Below the pieces are notes generated by a model. That model ran no database searches. It worked only from the letters and a program-made list of their open reading frames with translations, and was not told the origin of the DNA. This document shows, piece by piece, positions 41,901 to 49,035 of a stretch of DNA of 64,000 nt; position 1 is the stretch's first letter; each line of letters opens with the position of its first letter. Both the position numbers and the translations under genes were made by a program. Origin of the DNA: Streptomyces sp. NBC_00224 (GTDB taxonomy: Bacteria; Actinomycetota; Actinomycetes; Streptomycetales; Streptomycetaceae); contig NZ_CP108106.1 of NCBI RefSeq assembly GCF_041435195.1, positions 4,312,501 through 4,376,500 of the forward strand, read 5' to 3'.

Positions 41901-42781
41901 GCGAGCGGTCGGGGATGGCTCTCAGCTATCACGGGCTGGGCATCGTCGCCCAGCACCGCGGGCGCCAGGAGGAGTCAGTGGCGCTGCACCACAAGTCTCT
42001 CGCCATCAAGGAAGAGCTCGGCAACCTGGCCGGGATGGCGAGCAGTTACCACGAACTCGGTATCGCCCACCAGTTGCAAGGCCGGCTCGCCGAAGCCGAG
42101 GAGTGGTACCACAAGGCCCTCGCCATCGAGAAGGAACTGGGCGACCGGGGAGGGATGGCGAGCGGTTACCACCAGCTCGGCTCCCTCAGCCAACTCCAAG
42201 GCCGACTCGCCGAAGCCGAGGAGTGGTACCACAAGGCCCTCGCCATCAAGGAGGACCTCGGCGACCGTACAAGCACCGCCGCCGGGTATCAGCAGCTCGG
42301 CGCGATCCATCATATGAAGGGCCAGCTGGCCGAGGCCGAGGAGTGGTACCGCAAGTCCCTCGCCATCAAGGAGGACCTCGGCATCCGGGCCGGCATGGCC
42401 AACAGCTACCACGGGCTGGGAATGATCGCCCAGGATCTCGGACGGCTGTCAGAGGCCGAGGATTGGTACGGCAAGGCCCTCGCCATCAAGGAAGAGCTCG
42501 ACGACCGGCCGGGCATCGCCTTCACCTGCGCACAGTTGGGGTCCCTGGCCACGGAGCAGAACCAGCCGGACAAGTCCCTGGCATGGGCCGTCAGATGCGT
42601 GTGGCAGTTCGCGGAGATCCCGCACCCCGAGACCGGGGATGGCCCGAGGAACCTGCGGCTGCTGACCCAGGCCCTGGGCATGCCCGCCCTCGAACAGGCC
42701 TGGCACTCCGTAACCGGCACCCCCCTCCCCACAGCCGTACGCCAGTACGTCCTCGCACCCGACTCCGACCCCACCGACTGA
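38978..42781 (+). CDS. CHAT protease - NTPase (NB-ARC-like) - TPR protein
   Basis: A 1267-residue protein. The N-terminal CHAT (caspase HetF-associated) domain ends near residue 390 and has His234 (HFDGHG) and Cys294 (LNACQSA) as the expected catalytic pair. A STAND-type NTPase follows (P-loop VLHGPGGTGKTELAKAF near 450-466; VLLLWDNF as Walker B). The C-terminal third has helical repeats, including six 40-residue TPR units (EAEEWYRKSLTIKEELG type) encoded by near-identical 120-bp tandem units from about 41830 to 42530. The layout suits a sensor-protease switch as in conflict or cell-death systems. ATG 38978 has GGGGGGTGGG upstream. The next gene is 17 bases downstream, and the pair is bracketed by direct repeats. 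Confidence 0.85.
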   Translation: MTEPLTERLLVDLRDDGRVQVSSWPAAEHSPRPAGEPVELVWPLDEQEMADLRWYLEQYLRMPFGVYEQRGPRVAERLPEWGARIFSALFATAEAKQAYTEARTRGGQLEIVLRSGSAERLGLPWELMADPARPVPIALDQVAISRSLQTADTRHVFTVPGSRLRVLMVISRPDGEADVGYQMIARPLLRRLEAVRGSVDLVVLRPPTLKRLEEVLTRAREDGEPFQVVHFDGHGVFGRPPASGGWGPMMFQQSGPQGMLAFEKTGGGSDLVPAGRVAQVLAGAQVPVAVLNACQSAVVGSQVEAAVATRLMQEGVASVVAMAYSVYAVAAAEFMAAFYERLFAGDRMAEAVAAGRRRLALNDERPSLKGMLPLDDWMVPVFYTRSEVRFPGLRTERESEESLDGILDAIRRRPEGGQEAGPGQELAPEGEFIGRDALFYRLDVAARLQRVVVLHGPGGTGKTELAKAFGRWCRDTGAVDRPEWVIWHSFEPGVASFGLDGVINAIGRRVFGEKFDTQFVLLDAAQRQEAVERALKTRRVLLLWDNFESVRAMPDPGQATPPLPEREQGEMRAFLSRLARDSRTSVVITSRSDEEWLGEGIRRIRVDGLDTEEATQYAEQLLAPYPHTRKTRESRAFGEVMQWLDGHPLSMRLVLPHLDTTSAQDLLDGLRGIRALPGRGEGGRTTSLAASIAYSFDHLSVGDQRAMTALSLLHGVADANVLGAFSLSPEAPEQFRDRSAATWGELLERASALGLLSPGVAGTYRIHPALPSYLADRWKSQADEAYDDQRTASVRALLETHAAFCSWLSEQLTGEQAQLAVALIAAHRRMLGSMLGSALDQRMWMHAQIVAQPLDEYWHLRGLDEEARSWARRMQLAVEGPGGLPPGLDTAAGVLWAYATWEQANRELAAGQVDQAESTYRSHIQAMLASPQSPERSKRIAIGYHQLGLLAQYRGQLGEAEEWYRKSLTIKEELGERSGMALSYHGLGIVAQHRGRQEESVALHHKSLAIKEELGNLAGMASSYHELGIAHQLQGRLAEAEEWYHKALAIEKELGDRGGMASGYHQLGSLSQLQGRLAEAEEWYHKALAIKEDLGDRTSTAAGYQQLGAIHHMKGQLAEAEEWYRKSLAIKEDLGIRAGMANSYHGLGMIAQDLGRLSEAEDWYGKALAIKEELDDRPGIAFTCAQLGSLATEQNQPDKSLAWAVRCVWQFAEIPHPETGDGPRNLRLLTQALGMPALEQAWHSVTGTPLPTAVRQYVLAPDSDPTD

Positions 42782-42798
42782 CCCCAGGAGCACCGCAC

Positions 42799-43188
42799 AT
42801 GGCCACCCCCATCGAACTGGGCGCCCGCGCCGCAGCCCAGCGTCTCGCCGACCCCGCCCACCCCGGGCTCCCCGACGACGTAGAAGCGGCCCTGTACGCG
42901 CGCGGCGCCGCCACCCGCCCCGGGCAGTACCTCGACCTGGACTCCCTCGGCACGCTCGTCGTCAGCGTCGCCACGCTGGCCTGGACGGTCTACAACGATC
43001 TGAAGAGCAGGGCGGGCACGCCTGGGCGCGAGGTGGCCGTGCGGCACGTGCGGGACCAGTTGGACCGGGACGACGCGCTGCCGCCCGCGCTCGCGCCCGC
43101 CGAGCGGGACCGGATCGTCGGCGTCACCGTCGACGAGGTCCTCGACGCGGCGGCACGGGAAGAGGAGACGGGACAGCAGCCGCAGTAG
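42799..43188 (+). CDS. Small membrane partner of the CHAT-TPR protein
   Basis: A 129-residue protein starting at ATG 42799 after AGGAG. It has an acidic/Ala-rich N-terminal half, one hydrophobic helix (LGTLVVSVATLAWTVYNDLK, about residues 50-69) and a basic-acidic helical C-terminus (REVAVRHVRDQLDRDDALPP). It follows the CHAT gene by 17 bases. Small proteins with one membrane helix accompany CHAT/STAND proteins in other actinobacteria, where they are discussed as effector-associated components. It may be the membrane target or substrate of the CHAT protease (inference). Confidence 0.65.
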   Translation: MATPIELGARAAAQRLADPAHPGLPDDVEAALYARGAATRPGQYLDLDSLGTLVVSVATLAWTVYNDLKSRAGTPGREVAVRHVRDQLDRDDALPPALAPAERDRIVGVTVDEVLDAAAREEETGQQPQ

Positions 43189-43193
43189 CGAGA

Positions 43194-43229
43194 TGGCTGG
43201 ATAGGGATGGCCCGCAGGGATCGGGCCAC
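43194..43229 (+). repeat. 36-bp direct repeat, right copy (DR2)
   Basis: Matches DR1 at 32 of 36 bases. It ends 13 bases before the ATG of the GlxA-type regulator and so also overlaps that gene's promoter. Confidence 0.75.
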
Positions 43230-43242
43230 CTACACTCGACCC

Positions 43243-44247
43243 ATGGCCCCGCCCCAACCCCACCGCATAGTCGTCCTCGCCCTCGACGGCCTCCTCCCCT
43301 TCGAGCTCGGCATCCCGCAGCGGATCTTCGGGCGGGCGCGCAGTGGGGGTGAGGGGCGGGAGGCGTTGTATTCCGTCGTCACCTGCTCGGTGCGGGCGGC
43401 CGGGCCCGTGCGGACCGACGCCGACTTCGCCGTGCTCGTGGAGAACGGGCCCGAGGCGCTGGCCCTCGCGGACACCGTGGTCGTGCCCGCCTCGCACGAG
43501 CTGGGGCCGGTGTACGAGGAGGGCGTGCTCACGCCGGAGCTGGAAGCGGCGTTCGCGTATGTACGGCCCGGTACGCGCATGGTCTCCATCTGCACCGGGA
43601 GCTATGTGCTGGCCGCCGCCGGGTACCTCGACGGGCGGCCCGCCACCACCCACTGGTGGCACGCCGAGCACTTCCAGCGGCTCTTCCCGTCCGTCGACGT
43701 CGACCCGGACGTGCTGTTCGTCGACGACGGGGACGTGCTGACCTCGGCCGGGGTCGCCGCCGGGATCGACCTCTGTCTGCACCTGGTGCGGCGCGACCAC
43801 GGGGCGGCGGTCGCCAACGACGTGGCGCGGCGGACCGTGGTGCCGCCGCACCGGGACGGCGGGCAGGCCCAGTACATCGAACGCCCGCTGCCGCAGCCGC
43901 AGTTGGCGACGACCACCGCCGCCCGCGCCTGGGCGCTCGGGCGCCTGGACGAGCCGATCCAGCTGCGGGACATGGCGGAGCAGGAGGCGATGTCCGTACG
44001 GACGTTCACGCGCCGGTTCCGCGAGGAGACGGGGCTGAGCCCCGGGCAGTGGCTCGCCCAGCAGCGCGTCGAGCGCGCCCGGCACCTGCTGGAGACGAGC
44101 GACCTGTCCGTGGACCGGATCGCCCGCGACGCCGGATTCGGTACGGCGACCTCGCTGCGCCAGCACCTACAGGCTGCGCTCGGGGTCCCGCCCACCGTCT
44201 ACCGGCGTACTTTCCGCGCCGCCGGCAGCGACGCCGCGGGCGGCTGA
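43243..44247 (+). CDS. GlxA-type AraC-family regulator (DJ-1/PfpI domain plus AraC HTH)
   Basis: A 334-residue regulator. Residues 1-185 are a DJ-1/PfpI-like domain with the elbow Cys in VSICTGSYVLAAAGYLDG. Residues about 230-325 hold the double HTH of AraC proteins (MAEQEAMSVRTFTRRFREET, IARDAGFGTATSLRQHLQAA). Such proteins often respond to small nitrogen compounds or aldehydes. ATG 43243 has no good Shine-Dalgarno. A repeat element (DR2) that also occurs upstream of the MFS gene at 37424 ends 13 bases upstream, so it may be the regulator's own binding site. The 3' end overlaps the convergent MFS gene by 81 bases. Confidence 0.88.
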   Translation: MAPPQPHRIVVLALDGLLPFELGIPQRIFGRARSGGEGREALYSVVTCSVRAAGPVRTDADFAVLVENGPEALALADTVVVPASHELGPVYEEGVLTPELEAAFAYVRPGTRMVSICTGSYVLAAAGYLDGRPATTHWWHAEHFQRLFPSVDVDPDVLFVDDGDVLTSAGVAAGIDLCLHLVRRDHGAAVANDVARRTVVPPHRDGGQAQYIERPLPQPQLATTTAARAWALGRLDEPIQLRDMAEQEAMSVRTFTRRFREETGLSPGQWLAQQRVERARHLLETSDLSVDRIARDAGFGTATSLRQHLQAALGVPPTVYRRTFRAAGSDAAGG

Positions 44248-45417
44248 GCCCGCCGCCCGGTCGCGGGCGGCGGGCTCGCGCAGCACCCCGATCACCGTGA
44301 GCAGCAGCGTGAGCCCCACCCCGGCCAGGATCGCGGTCGACGGGGCCACCGAGCGCAGCAGGACGCCGGAGAGGGTGCCGGTGACCGCGTAGCCGGCGCC
44401 CACGGCCGCGTACATCACCGAGTACCCGGCGGTCAGCGCGCTCGGCGGCAGCACCTCGCGCAGCAGCAGGTTGCGGGTGAGCATCGCCCCGGCCTGCAGG
44501 ACGCCCGCGAGCACCAGGAGCACGGCGAGCCATGCCGCCCCCGGCAGCAGCGCGACGAGCGCCACGCACCCCGAGACCGCGAGCAGCAGCACCAGGCTCT
44601 GCGCGCGCAGGGCGCCGGGCCACGAGCGCAGCCCGTACACGAAGGCGCCCGCCGCCGACCCGGCCGAGAACCCGGCGAGCAGCGGGCCCGCCCAGCCGAG
44701 CGCGATGCCGCGCTGCTCCAGGAGGGCGGGCAGCACGAGTTCGGCCAGGGCCAGCAGGGAGATGCCGGCCGCGCCGGTCACGTACACCGGCCAGGCCCGC
44801 CACAGCACCCGGCGCATCGGCTCGCCGCCCCGGTCGGCGGTGTCGGCCCGCCAGCCCGGCGGCAGCGCCCACAGCCCGGCGACGGCGGCGGCCATCAGTG
44901 CGGCCGCGAGCAGCATCGGAAGGTACGGGCGCACGCTCAGCGCCAGCCAGGTGGTGACGGCCGGGGTCACCGACCAGATGCCGAAGATCAGCATCGACTC
45001 GCCGCTGACCGCCTGCGCGACGGCCCGCTCGGGCACCATCGCGGCGAGCATCGCGCGCAGTCCCCCGGAGGTCGCGGCGGGCGCCGCCCCGGCGACGAAC
45101 GCGGCGGCGCCGAGCACCACCGGGTGCGCGTCGTGGGCGAGGCCGAGCACGGCGAACCCGACCGCCCCGCCCGCGAGCCCCGCCGCCAGGTGCGGCCGGG
45201 CCCGCTCGGGGCGCAGCCGCATGCCGAGCAGGGGTGCGCCGACGATCTCGCCGAGTACGTAGACGGCGGCGAGCACGGCGCCGAGGGTGTACCCGCCGGG
45301 CCGGTCGCGGACCATGAAGACGACGGCCAGCGGCGCCATCGCGACCGGAGCACGCGCCCCGACGGCGACAACCGCCCAGGTCAGGATGGGGCGCGTGGCG
45401 AGGTCGCGATAGCTCAT
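44167..45417 (-). CDS. MFS transporter
   Basis: A 416-residue carrier with about 12 helices (first: LTWAVVAVGARAPVAMAPLA). The N-terminal part has VFMVRDRPGGYTLGAVLAAV, as in sugar-efflux/drug-efflux MFS proteins of actinobacteria. The C-terminal tail is low-complexity (RDRAAGSAARGVAAGG) and its coding region overlaps the end of the GlxA-type gene on the other strand by 81 bases. ATG 45417 was chosen; no clear ribosome-binding site. Substrate unknown. Confidence 0.82.
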   Translation of the reverse strand: MSYRDLATRPILTWAVVAVGARAPVAMAPLAVVFMVRDRPGGYTLGAVLAAVYVLGEIVGAPLLGMRLRPERARPHLAAGLAGGAVGFAVLGLAHDAHPVVLGAAAFVAGAAPAATSGGLRAMLAAMVPERAVAQAVSGESMLIFGIWSVTPAVTTWLALSVRPYLPMLLAAALMAAAVAGLWALPPGWRADTADRGGEPMRRVLWRAWPVYVTGAAGISLLALAELVLPALLEQRGIALGWAGPLLAGFSAGSAAGAFVYGLRSWPGALRAQSLVLLLAVSGCVALVALLPGAAWLAVLLVLAGVLQAGAMLTRNLLLREVLPPSALTAGYSVMYAAVGAGYAVTGTLSGVLLRSVAPSTAILAGVGLTLLLTVIGVLREPAARDRAAGSAARGVAAGGAESTPVDGGRDPERSL

Positions 45418-45493
45418 GGGGCCGAAGATAGCCCGCGGTCCGGGCTCGACTTCAACCACTTTTCGGGCGGGGGGACTTGCCGCCGCCCCGACC

Positions 45494-46543
45494 TCAGAAG
45501 GTCAGCACCCCGCGAGCCACCCTCCCCTGCCGTGCGTCGTCGACGGCCTTCGCGAAGTCCTCCATGGGGTACGTCTCCGTCACCAGCTCGTCGAGGAGCA
45601 GGACGCCGGTGCGGTACAGCTCGGCGTACCGGGGAATGTCGTGCTGGGGCCGTGAACTCCCGTACCGGCAGCCGAGGATGGACTTGTCCAGGAACATCGC
45701 GGCGGGCGCGAACGTCGCCTCGGCGGTCGGCGCGGGCATGCCGAGCAGGATCGCCTGGCCGTGCCGGTCGAGCAGGTCGACGGCCTGCCGGACGAGCCCT
45801 ACGTGGCCCACGCACTCGAAGACGTGGTCGGCGCCGGTCGCCAGGACCTCCCGTACGCCGTCCACCGACGTCAGGAAGTGGGTGGCGCCGAACTGCCGGG
45901 CGGCGGCCTCCTTCGCCGGGTTGGTGTCGACGGCGACGATCGTCCGCGCGCCCGCGATCCGGGCGCCCTGCAGGACGTTGAGGCCGATGCCGCCGGTGCC
46001 GATGACGACGACGGTGTCGCCGCGGTCGACGCGGGCCCGGTTCAGTACGGCGCCCACGCCGGTGAGGACGGCGCACCCGATGAGGGCGGCGGAGACGAGC
46101 GGAAGGTCGGGAGGGATCTTCACGGCCTGAACGGCCTTCACGACCGTACGTTCGGCGAAGGCGGAGTTAGAGGCGAACTGGTGGACGGGCGCGCCGCCGC
46201 GCGAGAACGGCCGCCCGGGCCGTCCGATCGCCTTGCGGCACATGGTGGGCCGCCCCCGGTCGCAGTCGCCGCACGCCCCGCAGTTGGCGAGAGTGGAGAG
46301 CGCCACGTGGTCGCCCGGCGCGACATGGGTGACGCCTGCCCCGACCGCCTCGACAACGCCCGCGCCCTCGTGGCCGAGCACCACGGGTACGGGGAAGGGG
46401 ATCGTCCCGTCGATGACGGAGAGGTCGGAGTGGCAGAGCCCGGCGGCGGCGATCGCCACCTGGACCTCGCCCGGCCCCGGCTCGCGTATCTCCAGGTCGT
46501 CGACCACCTGTGCGTGCGTACCGTCGAACAGAACACCTCTCAC
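45494..46543 (-). CDS. Zinc-dependent alcohol dehydrogenase (MDR family)
   Basis: A 349-residue medium-chain dehydrogenase. Catalytic zinc ligands lie in GLCHSDLSVIDG (Cys) and GHEGAGVVEAVG (His-Glu), structural zinc Cys in CGACGDCDRGRPTMC, and the NAD(P) motif GTGGIGLNVLQGA. The pattern fits the NDMA-type/class III-like group of actinobacteria. It oxidises an alcohol, perhaps a hydroxyacyl or side-chain alcohol. The GTG start overlaps the stop of the acyl-CoA dehydrogenase gene (GTGA). I found no CTGAC operator upstream of this two-gene operon. Confidence 0.9.
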   Translation of the reverse strand: MRGVLFDGTHAQVVDDLEIREPGPGEVQVAIAAAGLCHSDLSVIDGTIPFPVPVVLGHEGAGVVEAVGAGVTHVAPGDHVALSTLANCGACGDCDRGRPTMCRKAIGRPGRPFSRGGAPVHQFASNSAFAERTVVKAVQAVKIPPDLPLVSAALIGCAVLTGVGAVLNRARVDRGDTVVVIGTGGIGLNVLQGARIAGARTIVAVDTNPAKEAAARQFGATHFLTSVDGVREVLATGADHVFECVGHVGLVRQAVDLLDRHGQAILLGMPAPTAEATFAPAAMFLDKSILGCRYGSSRPQHDIPRYAELYRTGVLLLDELVTETYPMEDFAKAVDDARQGRVARGVLTF

Positions 46544-47694
46544 TGGCCCCTGGCCTCCCTCGGCAGGCCGAGCACGCGCTCGGCGATGATGGTGCGCTGG
46601 ATCTCGTCGGAGCCGCCGTAGATGGTGTCGGCCCGCGAGAAGAGGAACAGCCGCTGGAACGCGTCGAGTTCGTACGGCCGCTCCTCGCTCCAGTCGTACG
46701 GCCCGACCGCGCCGGCCGCGCCCCGTACGGCCATGGCGAGCTCACCGAGACGCTGGTGCCAGCCGCCCCAGAGGAGTTTGGCGACGCTGGGGGCGGCGGG
46801 GTCGCCGCCGCCGAGGGTGCGCAGCGCGTTCCAGCGCATGGTGCGGAGCTCGGCCCACTGGCGGACGATCCGGTCGCGGAGGAGGGGGTCGATGGTGCCG
46901 CCTTCCGCGCCGCTTTCCGCTCGCCGGATGACGCGCTCCAACTCCGCCTCGAACCCGATCTGTTGGGCCAGGGTGGAGACTCCGCGTTCGGCGGCGAGCA
47001 GGTCCATGGCGACGCGCCAGCCGTTGCCCTCGCCGCCGACGAGGTGGTCGGGGTCGGCGCGGGCGCCGTCGAAGAAGACCTCGTTGAACTCGCTCGTCCC
47101 CGTCAGCTGCCGGATCGGCCGGACCTCGACCCTGCCGCCCGGCTGGTCCATCGGGACGAGGAGGAGGGAGAGGCCATGGTGGCGGTGCGAGCCGGATTCG
47201 GTACGGGCGAGCACGAAGCACCAGTCGGCTTCATGGGCGTACGAGGTCCAGATCTTCTGGCCGGAGAGGCGGTACGCGCCGGTGGAGTCGCGGGTGGCGC
47301 TCGTACGGACGGCGGCGAGGTCGGAGCCGGCGCCGGGCTCGCTGTAGCCCTGACACCAGATCGCCTCCCCGCAGGCGATGCCGGGCAGGAAGCGGTCCTT
47401 CTGGGCGGGGGTGCCGTGGGCGAGGAGGGTGGGGGCGAGGAGGTTCTCTCCGATGTGGCCGAGGCGGGGTGGGGTGTTTGGGGTACGGGCGTATTCCTCG
47501 GCCCAGACGACCTGTTGGGTGAGGCTGCCCGTGCGGTTCCCGTACGGGGTCTCGCCCCACCCGAGCCCGATCCATCCCCCGTCGCCGAGGGTTCGCTCCC
47601 ACTGGCGGGGGGCTCTGTCGGGCGGGTGCGCGTCGAGCCAGGCGCGGGCGTGGTGGCGGAAGGTGTCGTCTTCCGGGGGGAAGGTGAAGTCCAT
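46540..47694 (-). CDS. Acyl-CoA dehydrogenase family protein
   Basis: A 384-residue flavoprotein with a full domain set: N-terminal MDFTFPPEDDTFRHHARAWL, middle IWCQGYSEPGAGSDLAAVRT and LSGQKIWTSYAHEADWCFVL, and C-terminal ADTIYGGSDEIQRTIIAERV. The usual catalytic Glu position (IYEG) is IYGG, so the base, if present, must lie elsewhere as in isovaleryl-type enzymes. It is related to the gene at 52117. ATG 47694 follows AGAGAGG. It is operonic with the alcohol dehydrogenase, and no CTGAC palindrome was found in front of it. Confidence 0.88.
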   Translation of the reverse strand: MDFTFPPEDDTFRHHARAWLDAHPPDRAPRQWERTLGDGGWIGLGWGETPYGNRTGSLTQQVVWAEEYARTPNTPPRLGHIGENLLAPTLLAHGTPAQKDRFLPGIACGEAIWCQGYSEPGAGSDLAAVRTSATRDSTGAYRLSGQKIWTSYAHEADWCFVLARTESGSHRHHGLSLLLVPMDQPGGRVEVRPIRQLTGTSEFNEVFFDGARADPDHLVGGEGNGWRVAMDLLAAERGVSTLAQQIGFEAELERVIRRAESGAEGGTIDPLLRDRIVRQWAELRTMRWNALRTLGGGDPAAPSVAKLLWGGWHQRLGELAMAVRGAAGAVGPYDWSEERPYELDAFQRLFLFSRADTIYGGSDEIQRTIIAERVLGLPREARGQ

Positions 47695-48013
47695 TGCGGT
47701 GCCTCTCTGGTCGCGTGGCGGTGCCGATCCCCCACCCCGCCCCTTCCCTAAAGCCCTCTGGCGGGCGGCCGGGGGCTGCGCCCCGGGGTCCGGTGTTCGT
47801 CTGCGGGTACGTGGTGGGCTGGTCGCGCAGTTCCCCGCGCCCCTGAAGTAGCCGTACCCCCTAGGGGCGCGGGGAACTGCGCGAGCAACCCAGCACGGCC
47901 CGCAGACGAAAGAAGCGGGGTGCAAGCCCCACGAGGGGGTGCAGGCCCGCTCGGGGGTCCGGGGGCGTAGCCCCCGGGAACGGGCCTCCACCACCCACCC
48001 ACCCCCGGAGGGT
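47695..48013. other. 319-base repeat-filled gap
   Basis: No gene. It holds a pair of dispersed 27-bp repeats (47817-47890) and GC-rich hairpins of the GGGGGCTGCGCCCC type on both sides, beyond the stop of the leftward SDR gene. The acyl-CoA dehydrogenase promoter must lie at its left edge. Confidence 0.6.
47817..47890. repeat. Dispersed 27-bp repeat, inverted pair 3
   Basis: Copies at 47817-47843 and 47864-47890 with only 20 bases between them, giving the tightest hairpin of the family. It lies downstream of the leftward SDR gene. Confidence 0.8.
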
Positions 48014-48949
48014 TTAGGGAAGGGGCGGGGTGGGGCCATCATTCGGGCGCGCACCGGAGCCCGCCGCGCGCTCCATCTCCCCCACCCGCTCCAGCAACGG
48101 CATGGGATCCACCCCCACACCCCCCGGCAGGAACTCCGCGATCCGCTCCGGCGTCCACGCGCCCTCCGCGACGTACCCGGCCCGCAGCTCCCGCGGCTGC
48201 GCCCAGACCGCGATCTTGGGCCCGGCGACCGTGTACACCTGACCGGTGATCCCGGCCGACCGGGCCGAGTCGCTGAGCAGATAGACCACGAACGCCGCCA
48301 CGTCCTCCGGCTCGCCGATCTCCTTGAGTTCCATGGGGACGTTGGCGGACATCCGGGTGCGGGCGACGGGCGCCACCGCATTCGCCGTGACCCCGTACTT
48401 GTGCAGGCCCAGCGCCGCGCTGCGGACCAGCGAGATCACGCCGCCCTTCGCCGCGCTGTAGTTCGCCTGCGCCACGCTCCCCTGGTGGTTGCCGCTGGTG
48501 AAGCCGATCAGCGTGCCCGTGCCCTGCTTCCGCATCACCGCCGACGCCGCCCGGAACACGGTGAACGTGCCCTTGAGGTGGGTGGCCACCACCGGGTCCC
48601 ACTCCTCCTCCGTCATGTTGAAGAGCATGCGTTCGCGCAGGATCCCCGCCACGCACACCACCCCGTCCACCCGGCCCCACCGGGTGAGCGCGGTGTCGAC
48701 GATGCGCTGGCCGCCCTCCATCGTCGAGATGTCGTCGGCGACGGCGACCGCCTCGCCGCCCGCCGCCTCGATCTCCTTGACGACCGCGTCCGCGATCTCG
48801 CTGCTGGGCGAGGCGCCCTCGATCGAGACGCCGTAGTCGTTGACGACGACCTTCGCGCCCTGGACCGCCGCCGCGAGCGCCACCGCGCGGCCGATGCCGC
48901 GCCCCGCACCGGTCACGGCGACCACTTTGCCTGCCAAGAAGTTCCCCAC
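48014..48949 (-). CDS. Short-chain dehydrogenase (hydroxyacyl-CoA dehydrogenase-like)
   Basis: A 311-residue SDR with the cofactor motif VTGAGRGIGRAVALA, NDYGVSIEGASPSSEIADAV (like MFE-2/17beta-HSD4 proteins), and the active-site YSAAK. The C-terminal 60 residues (TPERIAEFLPGGVGVDPMPL) extend past the SDR core. It is likely to oxidise a 3-hydroxyacyl-CoA, as in the Hsd4/ChsB type of actinobacterial steroid genes. It starts at GTG 48949 with a weak ribosome-binding site. Operator copy 9 lies 22 bases upstream and is shared with the divergent cyclase gene. Confidence 0.88.
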   Translation of the reverse strand: MGNFLAGKVVAVTGAGRGIGRAVALAAAVQGAKVVVNDYGVSIEGASPSSEIADAVVKEIEAAGGEAVAVADDISTMEGGQRIVDTALTRWGRVDGVVCVAGILRERMLFNMTEEEWDPVVATHLKGTFTVFRAASAVMRKQGTGTLIGFTSGNHQGSVAQANYSAAKGGVISLVRSAALGLHKYGVTANAVAPVARTRMSANVPMELKEIGEPEDVAAFVVYLLSDSARSAGITGQVYTVAGPKIAVWAQPRELRAGYVAEGAWTPERIAEFLPGGVGVDPMPLLERVGEMERAAGSGARPNDGPTPPLP

Positions 48950-48971
48950 GCCCGGCCCCTTCCCGCGGTTT

Positions 48972-48986
48972 CTGACGGACCGTTAG
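48972..48986. promoter_or_regulatory. Operator copy 9, CTGACGGACCGTTAG
   Basis: One mismatch in the right half. It is 22 bases from the SDR start and 49 bases from the cyclase start, between divergent genes. Confidence 0.7.
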
Positions 48987-49035
48987 ATTCTAGAGCCCGG
49001 CAGCCACCGGAAGACAAGACCCAGGGAGGGCCCAC

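Noticed and set aside
41830..42530. Non-coding tandem repeat
   Set aside because: The 120-bp units code for clean TPR motifs in the frame of the CHAT protein.
47600..47760. A CTGAC palindrome for the acyl-CoA dehydrogenase/alcohol dehydrogenase operon
   Set aside because: I looked upstream of ATG 47694 and saw no site close to the consensus, so I leave this operon out of the regulon.
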